Positions 16,797-24,460 of a stretch of 64,000 bases of DNA are shown in pieces; the first letter of the stretch is position 1, and each line of letters opens with the position of its first letter. A model generated the notes under the pieces. That model did no database searches, was not told the DNA's origin, and was given only the letters and a program-made list of their open reading frames with translations. Source of the DNA: Actinomycetota bacterium. Lineage in GTDB: Bacteria; Actinomycetota; Acidimicrobiia; Acidimicrobiales; Ilumatobacteraceae. The DNA is taken from assembly GCA_016871355.1 (NCBI GenBank), contig VFZC01000002.1, positions 1 through 64,000 of the forward strand, read 5' to 3'. Both the position numbers and the translations under genes were made by a program.

Positions 16797-17225
16797 ATGG
16801 GCTGGGCCCTGGCCATCCTCGTGGCGGCCACGAGTCACCTGGCCGCTCCCCCTGTCGTCACGAATTCTGTCGACGACTTCCATCGTCTGGTGTTCGCCAC
16901 ACCGTTGCTGCAGTTCGCCGTGGCGGCCGAACGGCAACAGCCGCCGCAGTTCGACTGGACGACCGACTGGTGCTCGGCACCGTTGGTGGGCAGCACGGGG
17001 CGGTCGTTCGACTTCACGTTGCCGTGTCGGCGGCACGACTTCGCGTACCGCAACGCGAAACGGCTGCCCGGCGAGTGGCGCGCGCCGATGCGGCGGAAGT
17101 TCGACGAGCAGTTCAGGCGCGACATGACCGCGACGTGTGCGGTGCGGCCGATGGATCAGAAGGTGTCGTGCCGGTCGTGGGCCGAGATCTTCTTCCGTGC
17201 CGTCCGTATCGCCGGCGGCCCCTGA
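16797..17225 (+). CDS. Secreted prokaryotic phospholipase A2
   Basis: A 142-aa protein with a hydrophobic N-terminal signal sequence (about 1-16). The core DWCSAPL then LPCRRHDFAYRN matches secreted bacterial PLA2 of the Streptomyces violaceoruber type: C59 and C77 for a disulfide, H80-D81 as the catalytic dyad with calcium bound nearby. Two further cysteines (about 119 and 130) could form a second disulfide. It would release fatty acids from phospholipids outside the cell. A strong GGAGGAG site lies 3-10 nt before the ATG. Distance from ribH suggests a separate unit. Confidence 0.88.
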   Translation: MGWALAILVAATSHLAAPPVVTNSVDDFHRLVFATPLLQFAVAAERQQPPQFDWTTDWCSAPLVGSTGRSFDFTLPCRRHDFAYRNAKRLPGEWRAPMRRKFDEQFRRDMTATCAVRPMDQKVSCRSWAEIFFRAVRIAGGP

Positions 17226-17246
17226 CCCCGTGTGTGGATCCTCGGT

Positions 17247-17296
17247 GTTCTGGGTGAAGAATTCGCCGGATTCGCGCGAGTTCTTCACCCAGAAAC
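17247..17296. repeat. Imperfect palindrome, repeat family copy 2
   Basis: TTCTGGGTGAAGAA at 17248-17261 pairs with TTCTTCACCCAGAA at 17281-17294; the centre is imperfect. It shares the core of the perfect palindrome at 728-782. The right arm contains the stop codon of the Nudix gene (17285-17287), and it lies between that gene and the convergent phospholipase gene. Confidence 0.85.
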
Positions 17297-17992
17297 GCGG
17301 GGTTCGCGGTGGTCGACGCCGTGAACCACGCACAGCAACTCATGAAGCACGCGGGCGGTGGCACCCCACACGGTTTCGTCGTGCAGATAGAAGAAGAACA
17401 TCCGACGCTCGGGGTCGGTCAATCGATTGAACGACCACCACTCCCACTCGAACACATCGGGGGCAGCCAACTCGCACAACGGAATCCAGAACGCACGATC
17501 GACTTCGGCATCATGAAGTGACAACACAGGATTCGCATCGACGGTCGCAACTACCGGGACGATGTAGCTTTTGCTCACGAACGTCGACAACGAATTCAGC
17601 CGACCGTGAATTCGCGCCGGGTGAATATCGAGCCCCACCTCTTCGCGCGCCTCACGGCACGCCGCCGACACGACGTCTTCATCAGCATCCACTCGCCCGC
17701 CCGGAAAACTGATCTCACCTTTGTGGTTCGACAACGACTCCGAACGCCGAGTCAGGAGCACTTCGGCGCCGTGCGGGCCATCGGCGAGAGCGACCAGGAC
17801 CGCCGACACACGTTCGTCCGTGCGCGGGGTGTGCGAATCGGCAAGTGCCGACTGATGTCGAGTCACCGTCGCGAGGACGTCGTCCAGCGCGAACGAGGCG
17901 GAAGCGGACGACCACAGGGGATTTCCACCGGGTCGGCGAACCGCCGGTGATGGAATGCGCTGTGTGCCACCCGGGCGCCGAGTGGCACTCAT
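17285..17992 (-). CDS. Nudix hydrolase, CoA pyrophosphatase (NudL-like)
   Basis: A 235-aa Nudix hydrolase. The Nudix box spans G99-L121 with the REAREEVG helix. The preceding LLTRRS...GEISFPGG matches the extra motif that marks CoA diphosphatases, except that its usual arginine is serine here. Likely reaction: cleavage of (oxidised) CoA to phosphopantetheine and ADP. The last codons lie inside the palindromic repeat. Upstream neighbour is a 58-aa gene ending 4 bp before this ATG, so the two are probably one operon. Confidence 0.88.
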   Translation of the reverse strand: MSATRRPGGTQRIPSPAVRRPGGNPLWSSASASFALDDVLATVTRHQSALADSHTPRTDERVSAVLVALADGPHGAEVLLTRRSESLSNHKGEISFPGGRVDADEDVVSAACREAREEVGLDIHPARIHGRLNSLSTFVSKSYIVPVVATVDANPVLSLHDAEVDRAFWIPLCELAAPDVFEWEWWSFNRLTDPERRMFFFYLHDETVWGATARVLHELLCVVHGVDHREPRVSG

Positions 17993-17996
17993 GTCA

Positions 17997-18173
17997 TCAA
18001 CGTGAAGCGGGCTTCCAGCCGGATTCGGCGAGTTCGCGCAAGATTTCAGCCAGGCCAGCGGTCTTCATGTTCGTGAGCACCTTGCCGGGATTCTGCTCGC
18101 CCTTCTCCCACTCCTCCCAGGCCGTGAGGATCTTCGACAAATCGGGGGCCGGGCGTTCGAACGTTGACGACAT
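17997..18173 (-). CDS. Small conserved actinobacterial-type protein (58 aa)
   Basis: A short reading frame of 58 codons starting MSSTFERPAPDLSKILTAWE and ending KPASR. The pattern PDL..IL.AW.EWE.GE..PGKVL.N.KTAGL.E.L resembles small hypothetical proteins I recall from many actinobacteria, beside Nudix or other housekeeping genes; I know no function. It is acidic-amphipathic with no membrane segment. It ends 4 bp before the Nudix gene and shares its strand, which supports reality and cotranscription. Confidence 0.72.
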   Translation of the reverse strand: MSSTFERPAPDLSKILTAWEEWEKGEQNPGKVLTNMKTAGLAEILRELAESGWKPASR

Positions 18174-18206
18174 GACCTCAGCCTACGAGTGGCGATGCGA
18201 CGTCGC

Positions 18207-18659
18207 TCAGCGGGAACGGCGCCACTTGTCGCGCGCGCGGGCCGCGGCGTGTCCGGCCACTCGGCCAGCCTGCCGGCCCACATCGTCAGCCCGACTTGGA
18301 TCGGACGAAACCGAGCGTGGCTGCCTGGGCGAGTAATCGGTCCGCCACACGACGACCGCGAACACGACGACGATCATGATCATCACGATGCGTGTCGCGT
18401 CGTCGACGTTCGACACGGCCGAAGCGAGTATCGACACGGCGAGAACGAGCCAATCGAGAATGCGGTGAAGTCGACGCGATACCCGACGAAACGCACCGAG
18501 CGGCCCGTCGGCACAGGCGGTGTTCAACGCGATCAACGCGCCGACCATGGTGGGCACGAGGGGCTCGGGAGACTGAAGTCCCGTGGCAACGAGAGCGCCA
18601 CCGATCACGTACTCAGCGGCCTGGTGCAACCAGAACGAGCGCTTTCCCTCGGCGACCAC
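18207..18659 (-). CDS. Conserved hypothetical membrane protein
   Basis: A 150-aa protein with hydrophobic segments near residues 14-27, 35-50, 68-85 and 88-106 and a basic C-terminal tail rich in Arg and Ser. The motif HQAAEYVIGGALVATGLQSPEP looks conserved in actinobacterial membrane proteins of unknown function. GTG start. It lies just downstream, on its own strand, of tRNA-Glu and palindrome copy 3, and 33 bp upstream of the 58-aa gene. No function assigned. Confidence 0.6.
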   Translation of the reverse strand: MVAEGKRSFWLHQAAEYVIGGALVATGLQSPEPLVPTMVGALIALNTACADGPLGAFRRVSRRLHRILDWLVLAVSILASAVSNVDDATRIVMIMIVVVFAVVVWRTDYSPRQPRSVSSDPSRADDVGRQAGRVAGHAAARARDKWRRSR

Positions 18660-18681
18660 ACCCCGTAGTCAACCCGACCCC

Positions 18682-18736
18682 GTGGATCTGGGTGAAAAAT
18701 CGACGCGAATCCGGCGAGTTCTTCACCCAGATCCAC
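18682..18736. repeat. 55-bp palindrome, repeat family copy 3
   Basis: The outer 15 bp, GTGGATCTGGGTGAA and its exact complement TTCACCCAGATCCAC, bracket a less perfect centre. Total length equals copy 1. Outer bases differ from copy 1 (GGAT instead of GGTT) and the change is matched in the other arm, so pairing is kept. It lies 7 bp from the 3' end of tRNA-Glu. Confidence 0.9.
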
Positions 18737-18743
18737 AAGCAAC

Positions 18744-18819
18744 TGGCACTCCCAACGGGATTCGAACCCGTGCCGCCACCTTGAGAGGGTGGTGTCCTAG
18801 GCCACTAGACGATGGGAGC
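18744..18819 (-). tRNA. tRNA-Glu (CTC)
   Basis: The minus strand folds as a 76-nt tRNA with encoded CCA: acceptor GCTCCCA/TGGGAGT, D-arm GTCTAGTGGCCTAGGAC, anticodon arm CCACC-CTCTCAA-GGTGG with anticodon CTC (codon GAG), and T-loop GGTTCGAATCC. Palindrome copy 3 lies immediately downstream and may help end the transcript. Confidence 0.96.
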
Positions 18820-18879
18820 AAGTAGCGGCCAAAACGCTACCGCCGGTCCCCGACCGAGCCACACCGACCCAACCAGCCC

Positions 18880-18885
18880 TAACCT
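18880..18885 (+). promoter_or_regulatory. Leaderless -10 box TAACCT
   Basis: TAACCT ends 6 nt before the ATG at 18892 and no ribosome site is present, consistent with transcription starting at or next to the start codon. Confidence 0.5.
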
Positions 18886-18891
18886 GCAGCC

Positions 18892-19581
18892 ATGGGGGAA
18901 CGACGTGGTGGCGGGATCGTCCTTGCTCTGGCTCTCATCGGTATCGCGTCCGCCTGCGGATCGTCGGCAAACGGTGCCGTCGTCGTGCGCGACCTCGACG
19001 CGATCCAGGTCATGTCCCCCGCCGACGTGGTGGCCATGCGCTCGTCGATCCCCGAGTACTCGCCCTCGGCCACCACGCTGCCCACCGACGACCCGAACAA
19101 CAGCACGCCACCCGATTCGAGTGACACCGCCGACACCATTCCTCTCAATGAGGACAACCGGCCACCCGAATTGAAACTCTTCGATGCGTTCGGGAAGTTC
19201 CGGTCGTGCATCGAAGATGCGGGTGAAACGATTCGTGGCAACCTCCAGGATCCCAACAACCCGGCCTACCAAGATCCGAAGTACCGCGAACTCGTCGAGA
19301 AGTGCGCGGCCCGAAGCAAGATCCTCGAGGCCCTACGCGAGGCCTCGACCGCCCGTGCCGAACTGACCCCCGAACAAATCGAACAGCGCAACGAAGCATT
19401 CAAGTTGTTGTCCGAATGTCTGAAGAAGCGGGGCTGGAACATCGACTCACGTGTCGACGAAAAAGGTCTCATCACACCGACCCGCTTCGCCAGTCCCGAC
19501 GGCACACTCAACGAACGAGACCTCGAGCAGTGCTTGTCGGAAACCGGCATCAATGACGCCATCGAGAACGGAGCAGGATGA
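18892..19581 (+). CDS. Predicted lipoprotein of the Calx-beta adaptor/ABC operon
   Basis: A 229-aa exported protein. The N-terminal signal ends in a lipobox (IASAC, Cys at about residue 22), so it should be lipid-anchored outside the membrane. A Ser/Thr/Asp/Pro-rich linker (about 40-90) precedes a charged, helical domain (about 95-229) with four further cysteines near 105, 142, 188 and 219. I recognise no family. It overlaps the adaptor gene by 4 nt (ATGA), so it is part of the same export machine; a substrate-binding or accessory role is inference. Confidence 0.7.
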   Translation: MGERRGGGIVLALALIGIASACGSSANGAVVVRDLDAIQVMSPADVVAMRSSIPEYSPSATTLPTDDPNNSTPPDSSDTADTIPLNEDNRPPELKLFDAFGKFRSCIEDAGETIRGNLQDPNNPAYQDPKYRELVEKCAARSKILEALREASTARAELTPEQIEQRNEAFKLLSECLKKRGWNIDSRVDEKGLITPTRFASPDGTLNERDLEQCLSETGINDAIENGAG

Positions 19582-21689
19582 AACGGAAGGTTCTCTCAGC
19601 CGCCGGCGCAGTCGCGGTGATCGTGGTGGCCGTTCTCGTGGGTCGCATGTCGAGTTCTTCGTCATCCGACAACGATCTGCTGATCACTCCACGCGCGGTC
19701 GAGCGGCGCACACTCTCCGACATCCTCACGGTGAACGGCGAAGTTCGCCGCGACGAGATCCTTCGCGTTCTCTCCCCTCTCGACGGACGCGTATCCGAGC
19801 TCGGTGTCGAAGAGGGGCAGTCCATCGAAGCCGGAACCCGTGTCTTCGCGATCGATGGTCGCGCCTCCGTCGCCGTCAACGGCGACTTCGCCTTCTACCG
19901 AACACTTCAAGTTGGATCGGAGGGACGCGACGTTCAACAACTCGAGGAGATTCTCGTCGAGCTCGGCTACGAGATCAGCAATGTCGACACTCTCTTCACC
20001 GAGGAGACACGAACCGCTCTGGCGCAATGGCAGAACGAGCAGGGCTACGGCACCATCGCCGCCGAAACGGAAGAGACCGTGACGGCCACTCTTCTTCCGA
20101 ACGCGTCGGGTTACACAGTCGGTCGCGCCAACTCGGCGGCCTTCACGATCGTTCCGAGCGAGCCACAAAGCCTGCGCGGACGCCCGAGCTTCGCTCCAAC
20201 CGGCCCGAAGATCTCGATCTCCTATTCGAGCGACCGAACAGTCGAGGGTGAGTCGACCACGATCGGCTTCACCTCCGACACACGCCTCACCGAAGATCTC
20301 ACGATCGACTTCTCGATCAGTGGTACGGCCACCGAAGGGACCGATTATGAACGACCGCCGCGCACCGTGATCATGCCCTCGAACTCGCAATTCACCTCGT
20401 TCGATCTGAAGACCTACACCGACGACGTCCTCGAGGGCGACGAGGAGATCGTCATCTCAGTGATGACGGGCACCGGCGGCAACTACCAACTGGGAAGCCG
20501 CAACAAGATCCGGCTCGTCGTCCAGGACGGCACCGCCGGTGGTGCCCGGGCCATCAATATCACGGCGGGCGACACCAAGACCGACGAGGGCAAGACGACC
20601 GTCTTCACCTTGCGAGCATCAGCAGCCGCCGACCGCGACATGACCGTCAAGTTGCAGTACGGCGGAACCGCCCAACCCGACGTCGACTTCGTCACGCCCA
20701 CCAACGATCAACTCACGATCAGGGCCGGGACCATGAGCACCGACGTGCCCGTCAAGATCCTCGACGACGGCCGTTCCGAAACCCGCGAGACGCTCATCCT
20801 CACCGTCTTGCCCACCACGACCAACGACATTCGAACGTCATCGGTGCCAGGCAGTCAGCCCACCGCTTCGGTGGAGATTCGCAGTGGCGAGACACCCGAA
20901 CTCACGCTCACCGGGGGTGGACGACTCTCGGAAGGCCGCTCGGGTTCGTTCGTGATCGTGGCCGACGAGGCGGTTTCTGAAAACACCTCGATCAACTACC
21001 AGATCGCTGGAACCGCGACCCCGGGTGTCGACTACCAGGTCCTCACCGGAACGGTGATCATGCGAGCCGGAAGCGATCGTGCCTCGATCCCCGTTCGTGC
21101 CCTCGACGACGATGTCGTCTTTCAACCCACCGACATGCTCGTCGCTCAGTGGCCCGTCGTGGTCGGCGATGTCGCCGTCGAAGTCGGCGATCAGTTGGTG
21201 CGCGGCACCCCGATCCTCGCGCTCAGCGAGTCGACGTTCACGATCGTTCTCACAGTCGGTGCCGCCGAGCGCGCCGAACTCGAAGTCGGCCAGGTGGTCG
21301 AAGTCGACCTGACGGTTGGTGATCAGATCTTGAGCGGGACCATCGCCACTCTCGACGAGTCGGCAACCCTTGGCCCCAACGGCGAGGAGATCTTCGAAGG
21401 AACCGTTCAAGTGAGCGGCGAGTTCGCCGGTGTCGACGGCGCATCCGTCACCGTCGACGTCACGTTGTCCGAAGCCGTCGATGTTCTCGCTGTGCCGGTG
21501 GCCTCGGTTCTGCGAACAGCCGATGGGGACGTCGTTCGTGTCGTCAACGACCAAGGCACGATTACCCGCGTACCGATCACGATCGGTCTGATCGACCGCG
21601 AGTGGGCCGAGATCGTGACGGGTCTGCGAGGCGACGAACTCGTGATCGTCGACGTGGAGACCGAAGGCCGAGTCGCACAGACGCCATGA
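19578..21689 (+). CDS. MacA-like membrane-fusion adaptor with PG-binding-like domain and three Calx-beta repeats
   Basis: A 703-aa membrane-anchored protein (helix about 5-22). Residues 40-100 are the first half of an HlyD/MacA barrel-sandwich domain; 110-172 form a peptidoglycan-binding-like domain (VQQLEEILVELGY, ALAQWQNEQGYG). Three Calx-beta-type repeats follow, each with a GTA..G.DY-like turn: about 210-318 (GTATEGTDY), 325-436 (GTAQPDVDF) and 440-510 (GTATPGVDY, shortened). The adaptor fold then resumes (DDVVFQPTDMLVAQWPVVVG) through 703. Calx-beta domains often bind calcium, but fit here must be tested. It overlaps both neighbours by 4 nt. It should link the MacB-like ABC transporter to the wall or an exported substrate. 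Confidence 0.83.
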   Translation: MKRKVLSAAGAVAVIVVAVLVGRMSSSSSSDNDLLITPRAVERRTLSDILTVNGEVRRDEILRVLSPLDGRVSELGVEEGQSIEAGTRVFAIDGRASVAVNGDFAFYRTLQVGSEGRDVQQLEEILVELGYEISNVDTLFTEETRTALAQWQNEQGYGTIAAETEETVTATLLPNASGYTVGRANSAAFTIVPSEPQSLRGRPSFAPTGPKISISYSSDRTVEGESTTIGFTSDTRLTEDLTIDFSISGTATEGTDYERPPRTVIMPSNSQFTSFDLKTYTDDVLEGDEEIVISVMTGTGGNYQLGSRNKIRLVVQDGTAGGARAINITAGDTKTDEGKTTVFTLRASAAADRDMTVKLQYGGTAQPDVDFVTPTNDQLTIRAGTMSTDVPVKILDDGRSETRETLILTVLPTTTNDIRTSSVPGSQPTASVEIRSGETPELTLTGGGRLSEGRSGSFVIVADEAVSENTSINYQIAGTATPGVDYQVLTGTVIMRAGSDRASIPVRALDDDVVFQPTDMLVAQWPVVVGDVAVEVGDQLVRGTPILALSESTFTIVLTVGAAERAELEVGQVVEVDLTVGDQILSGTIATLDESATLGPNGEEIFEGTVQVSGEFAGVDGASVTVDVTLSEAVDVLAVPVASVLRTADGDVVRVVNDQGTITRVPITIGLIDREWAEIVTGLRGDELVIVDVETEGRVAQTP

Positions 21690-22375
21690 CCCCGTTCATG
21701 GAGTTGACCGACGTGTCACGCTGCTACGGCAGCGGCGACACCACCGTGTGGGCACTGCGGTCGGTCTCCCTGCGCATCATCCCCGGTGACTTCGTTTCGA
21801 TCGTCGGTCCGTCTGGTTCCGGGAAGTCAACCCTGCTCGGGTTGCTCGGGTGTCTCGACGTACCAACCTCAGGAACCATCCTCGTCGAGGGCGAAGACGT
21901 CACAGCGGTCGCCGACGCGACCCGCACTCGCGTTCGCGGTCGGTCCATCGGCTTCGTCTTTCAGCAGTTCCACCTCATCCCCCACCTCGACGCGCTCGGC
22001 AACGTCGGAACCGCTCTGCTCTATCGCGGGCTGCGACCCGCCGAGGTGAAGGAGAAGTCAATGGCCGCGTTGGCCCGTGTGGGTCTGGCACATCGACACG
22101 ATCACCGTTCGGTTCAGTTGTCTGGTGGCGAGCAGCAACGCGTGGCCATCGCGCGCGCTCTTGTCACCGAACCTCGCATCTTGTTGGCCGACGAGCCGAC
22201 CGGTGCCCTCGACTCCAACAACGCCGCCATGGTGATGGACATCTTGTCGGGATTGCGTGATGAGAGCCGCGCCGTCGTCGTCGTCACGCACGATCTCGAC
22301 ATCGCCAATTCCGCGGCCCGCAAGATCTCCATGCGAGACGGCCAAGTCGTGAACGACGAGGTGTTGGTCCCGTGA
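21686..22375 (+). CDS. ABC transporter ATP-binding protein, MacB/LolD type
   Basis: A 229-aa ATPase with Walker A GPSGSGKST, Q-loop FQQFHLIPHL, signature LSGGEQQR, Walker B ILLADEP and the H-loop VVVTHD, all intact. The family (MacB, LolD, FtsE-like) drives mechanotransmission through FtsX-fold permeases rather than classical transport. The ATG at 21686 overlaps the adaptor stop (ATGA), which fixes the start over an upstream in-frame extension. The GTG of the permease overlaps its stop. Energy source of the adaptor/ABC system. Confidence 0.95.
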   Translation: MTPFMELTDVSRCYGSGDTTVWALRSVSLRIIPGDFVSIVGPSGSGKSTLLGLLGCLDVPTSGTILVEGEDVTAVADATRTRVRGRSIGFVFQQFHLIPHLDALGNVGTALLYRGLRPAEVKEKSMAALARVGLAHRHDHRSVQLSGGEQQRVAIARALVTEPRILLADEPTGALDSNNAAMVMDILSGLRDESRAVVVVTHDLDIANSAARKISMRDGQVVNDEVLVP

Positions 22376-23565
22376 ACGAGTTCCGCGATCTCGCCCGAGT
22401 GGCGCTCACCGGTTTGGCTGCCCGAAAGGCCCGAACCCTGCTCTTGTTGCTCGGTCCGATGATCGGTGTGGCCGCCATCATCGCCGCGGTTGGTCTCACT
22501 GATTCGGCCAAGGGAGATTTGAAGGCCAAGGTGGCCGACCTCGGCACCAACTTGGTGGAGGCGTCAGCCGCCAGTTCGTTCGGCGGCGAAGACCCGACAC
22601 TTCCCGAAGATGCGGTTAAGCGCACGCTCACGGTTCGGACCGTCGAGAAGGTAGCGGCCGTGCGTCAGTTGGCCAATGTCGTCGTCACTCCGTACACCGA
22701 AGCCCTCGAGCAGTTCGACACCGTGCCGATTCCGGTGGTGGCCGCCGACTCCACACTTCCCGACGTTCTCGAGGTCGAATTGGTGTCGGGACGATGGATC
22801 GATCGCTTCGACGAAGAGACCGGTGCGCGGTCCGCGGTGATCGGCCAGTCGTTGGCCCGTGAGTTCTCGTACCTTCCGGGAGAGAACCGAACCATCGAAT
22901 TGGGCGGGCTCGCCTACACGGTCGTCGGTGTCCTGTCGCGCGTCGAACTCGAGCCTGGTTTCGACACCGCCGTCTTCATTCCCTTCCGCACGGCCGGTGA
23001 CGACTTCTTGAACGAAGACGGAATCATCGCTCCCAACAAGTTGTACGCCCGAACCGCTGAGGGAGCCGAGAGAGAAACAGCTGATGCGTTGGTGGTGGCC
23101 GTGAATCTCGGCGGACCCGACGAAGTCTCCACCGAGATCAAGAGCGAAGCCCTCGAACTCGCCGCCGAGAGTGACCGCCAGCTCCAGTTGATCGTGGTCT
23201 CGATGGGTCTGCTCGCCATCATCGTCGGCGGACTCGGAATCGCGAACGTGATGTCGATCTCGGTCATCCAACGATCGGCCGAAATCGGAATCAGGCGCGC
23301 ACTGGGTCATACCCGCCGGATCATCGCGATGCAGTTCTTGCTCGAAGCCATCGTCGTCGGAATCATCGGCGGAATCATGGGAGTTCTACTCGGCGTGCTC
23401 GCGATTCTCGTGGGCGTCTGGCTGGCGGGCTGGGTCTTCGTCCTCGCCGCCTGGCTCGTGCCGGCCGGAGTCCTCCTGGCCATCACCATCTCTGTGGTGG
23501 CCGGTCTGTTCCCGGCGACGCGCGCCGCGCGCCTCGAACCTCTCGAAACTCTGCGACTGGGCTGA
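22372..23565 (+). CDS. FtsX/MacB-fold ABC permease
   Basis: A 397-aa permease with one N-terminal helix (about 22-44), a large extracytoplasmic MacB-type domain (about 45-275) and three C-terminal helices (about 280-300, 328-350 and 358-380). The sequence GGLGIANVMSISVIQRSAEIGIRRALG after helix 2 is the hallmark coupling region (shortened here: IANVMSISVIQRSAEIGIRR). Last gene of the four-gene lipoprotein-adaptor-ATPase-permease operon, all joined by 4-nt overlaps. It probably moves a hydrophobic compound or peptide outward; substrate unknown. Confidence 0.93.
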   Translation: MNEFRDLARVALTGLAARKARTLLLLLGPMIGVAAIIAAVGLTDSAKGDLKAKVADLGTNLVEASAASSFGGEDPTLPEDAVKRTLTVRTVEKVAAVRQLANVVVTPYTEALEQFDTVPIPVVAADSTLPDVLEVELVSGRWIDRFDEETGARSAVIGQSLAREFSYLPGENRTIELGGLAYTVVGVLSRVELEPGFDTAVFIPFRTAGDDFLNEDGIIAPNKLYARTAEGAERETADALVVAVNLGGPDEVSTEIKSEALELAAESDRQLQLIVVSMGLLAIIVGGLGIANVMSISVIQRSAEIGIRRALGHTRRIIAMQFLLEAIVVGIIGGIMGVLLGVLAILVGVWLAGWVFVLAAWLVPAGVLLAITISVVAGLFPATRAARLEPLETLRLG

Positions 23566-23600
23566 AAAGCGAACGACCGGGCACGAGGCCCGATCGTTTG

Positions 23601-23675
23601 TGGCTGGGGAGCAAGGAATCGAACCCTGAATAACAGAACCAGAATCTGCTGTGTTGCCAGTTACACCACTCCCCA
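23601..23675 (-). tRNA. tRNA-Gln (CTG)
   Basis: The minus strand folds as a 75-nt tRNA with encoded CCA: acceptor TGGGGAG/CTCCCCA, anticodon arm GCAGA-TTCTGGT-TCTGT with anticodon CTG (codon CAG), and T-loop GGTTCGATTCC. It lies between the ABC permease and the ydcF-like gene, close to gltX. Confidence 0.95.
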
Positions 23676-23721
23676 AGGAGCAACCGAAGTGTAGTGGCGA
23701 CCCGGCCAGCCGCCACCGGGC

Positions 23722-24459
23722 TCACCCGATCCAGCTCTCCAACGTGCCGAAGCCCACGATCCGGCCCACCGCCACACCCGCCGCCTCGGCCAGGTGTTTG
23801 CGCGCCGCGGTCCAGCCCTTCACCGGACTCGTGGATGTGGCCGACACATACGCGGTGAGGCCGAGTTCTTCGGCCATCAAGCGCGCACGCAAACAGTGAT
23901 ACGGATCGCTCACGATGAGCACCGAGCCGACTCCCCACACCGATGCACGATCGGCCACGTTGGTGATCGACTCCCACGACGAGCGGCCCGTGTCCTCGGC
24001 GAGAATCACCGCCTCGGGTACACCCTTGTTCACGAGATACCGACGCGACGCTTGCGCTTCGGTGAAACGGTCGCCCGGCTGATTGCCACCCGTCACGATC
24101 ACCACGCGCGCGATTCCGGTGGACCACAACGCCACCACGTGATCGAGGCGGGCCTGCAACTGCGGTGACGGGCGTCCGTCGTATTGCGCGGCTCCCATCA
24201 CCACGATCGCATCCACCACACGGTCCTGCTGATCGCGACCGGTTGACCACACCTGGAACAGCGAGACCGCGTAATACACGACACCGAGGAGCAGAACGCA
24301 CAGCGCACTGCCCACCACGCGTCGCCAGCCACCGCGTCGCCACCACCGCGGCACCCGGATACGACGGCGCCACTGCGGAACCACCACTCCCCCGACCGGC
24401 GTGTCGTCGGCGCTCGACACCAGCGGCGACAGCAACGGCTCGTCGGCGGGTTGCGTCAT
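23722..24459 (-). CDS. YdcF-family (DUF218) membrane-anchored protein
   Basis: A 245-aa protein with a basic N-terminal region, one transmembrane helix (about 50-68) and an extracytoplasmic DUF218 domain (about 82-240). The family pattern is clear: AIVVMGAAQYDGRPSPQLQARLDH, then VTGGNQPGD, then EDTGRSSWESITNV (parts shown). Relatives include SanA and ElyC, tied to envelope integrity; the biochemical activity is unsettled. Its start is 1 bp after the gltX stop, so the two genes are probably cotranscribed. Confidence 0.85.
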   Translation of the reverse strand: MTQPADEPLLSPLVSSADDTPVGGVVVPQWRRRIRVPRWWRRGGWRRVVGSALCVLLLGVVYYAVSLFQVWSTGRDQQDRVVDAIVVMGAAQYDGRPSPQLQARLDHVVALWSTGIARVVIVTGGNQPGDRFTEAQASRRYLVNKGVPEAVILAEDTGRSSWESITNVADRASVWGVGSVLIVSDPYHCLRARLMAEELGLTAYVSATSTSPVKGWTAARKHLAEAAGVAVGRIVGFGTLESWIG

Positions 24460-24460
24460 G

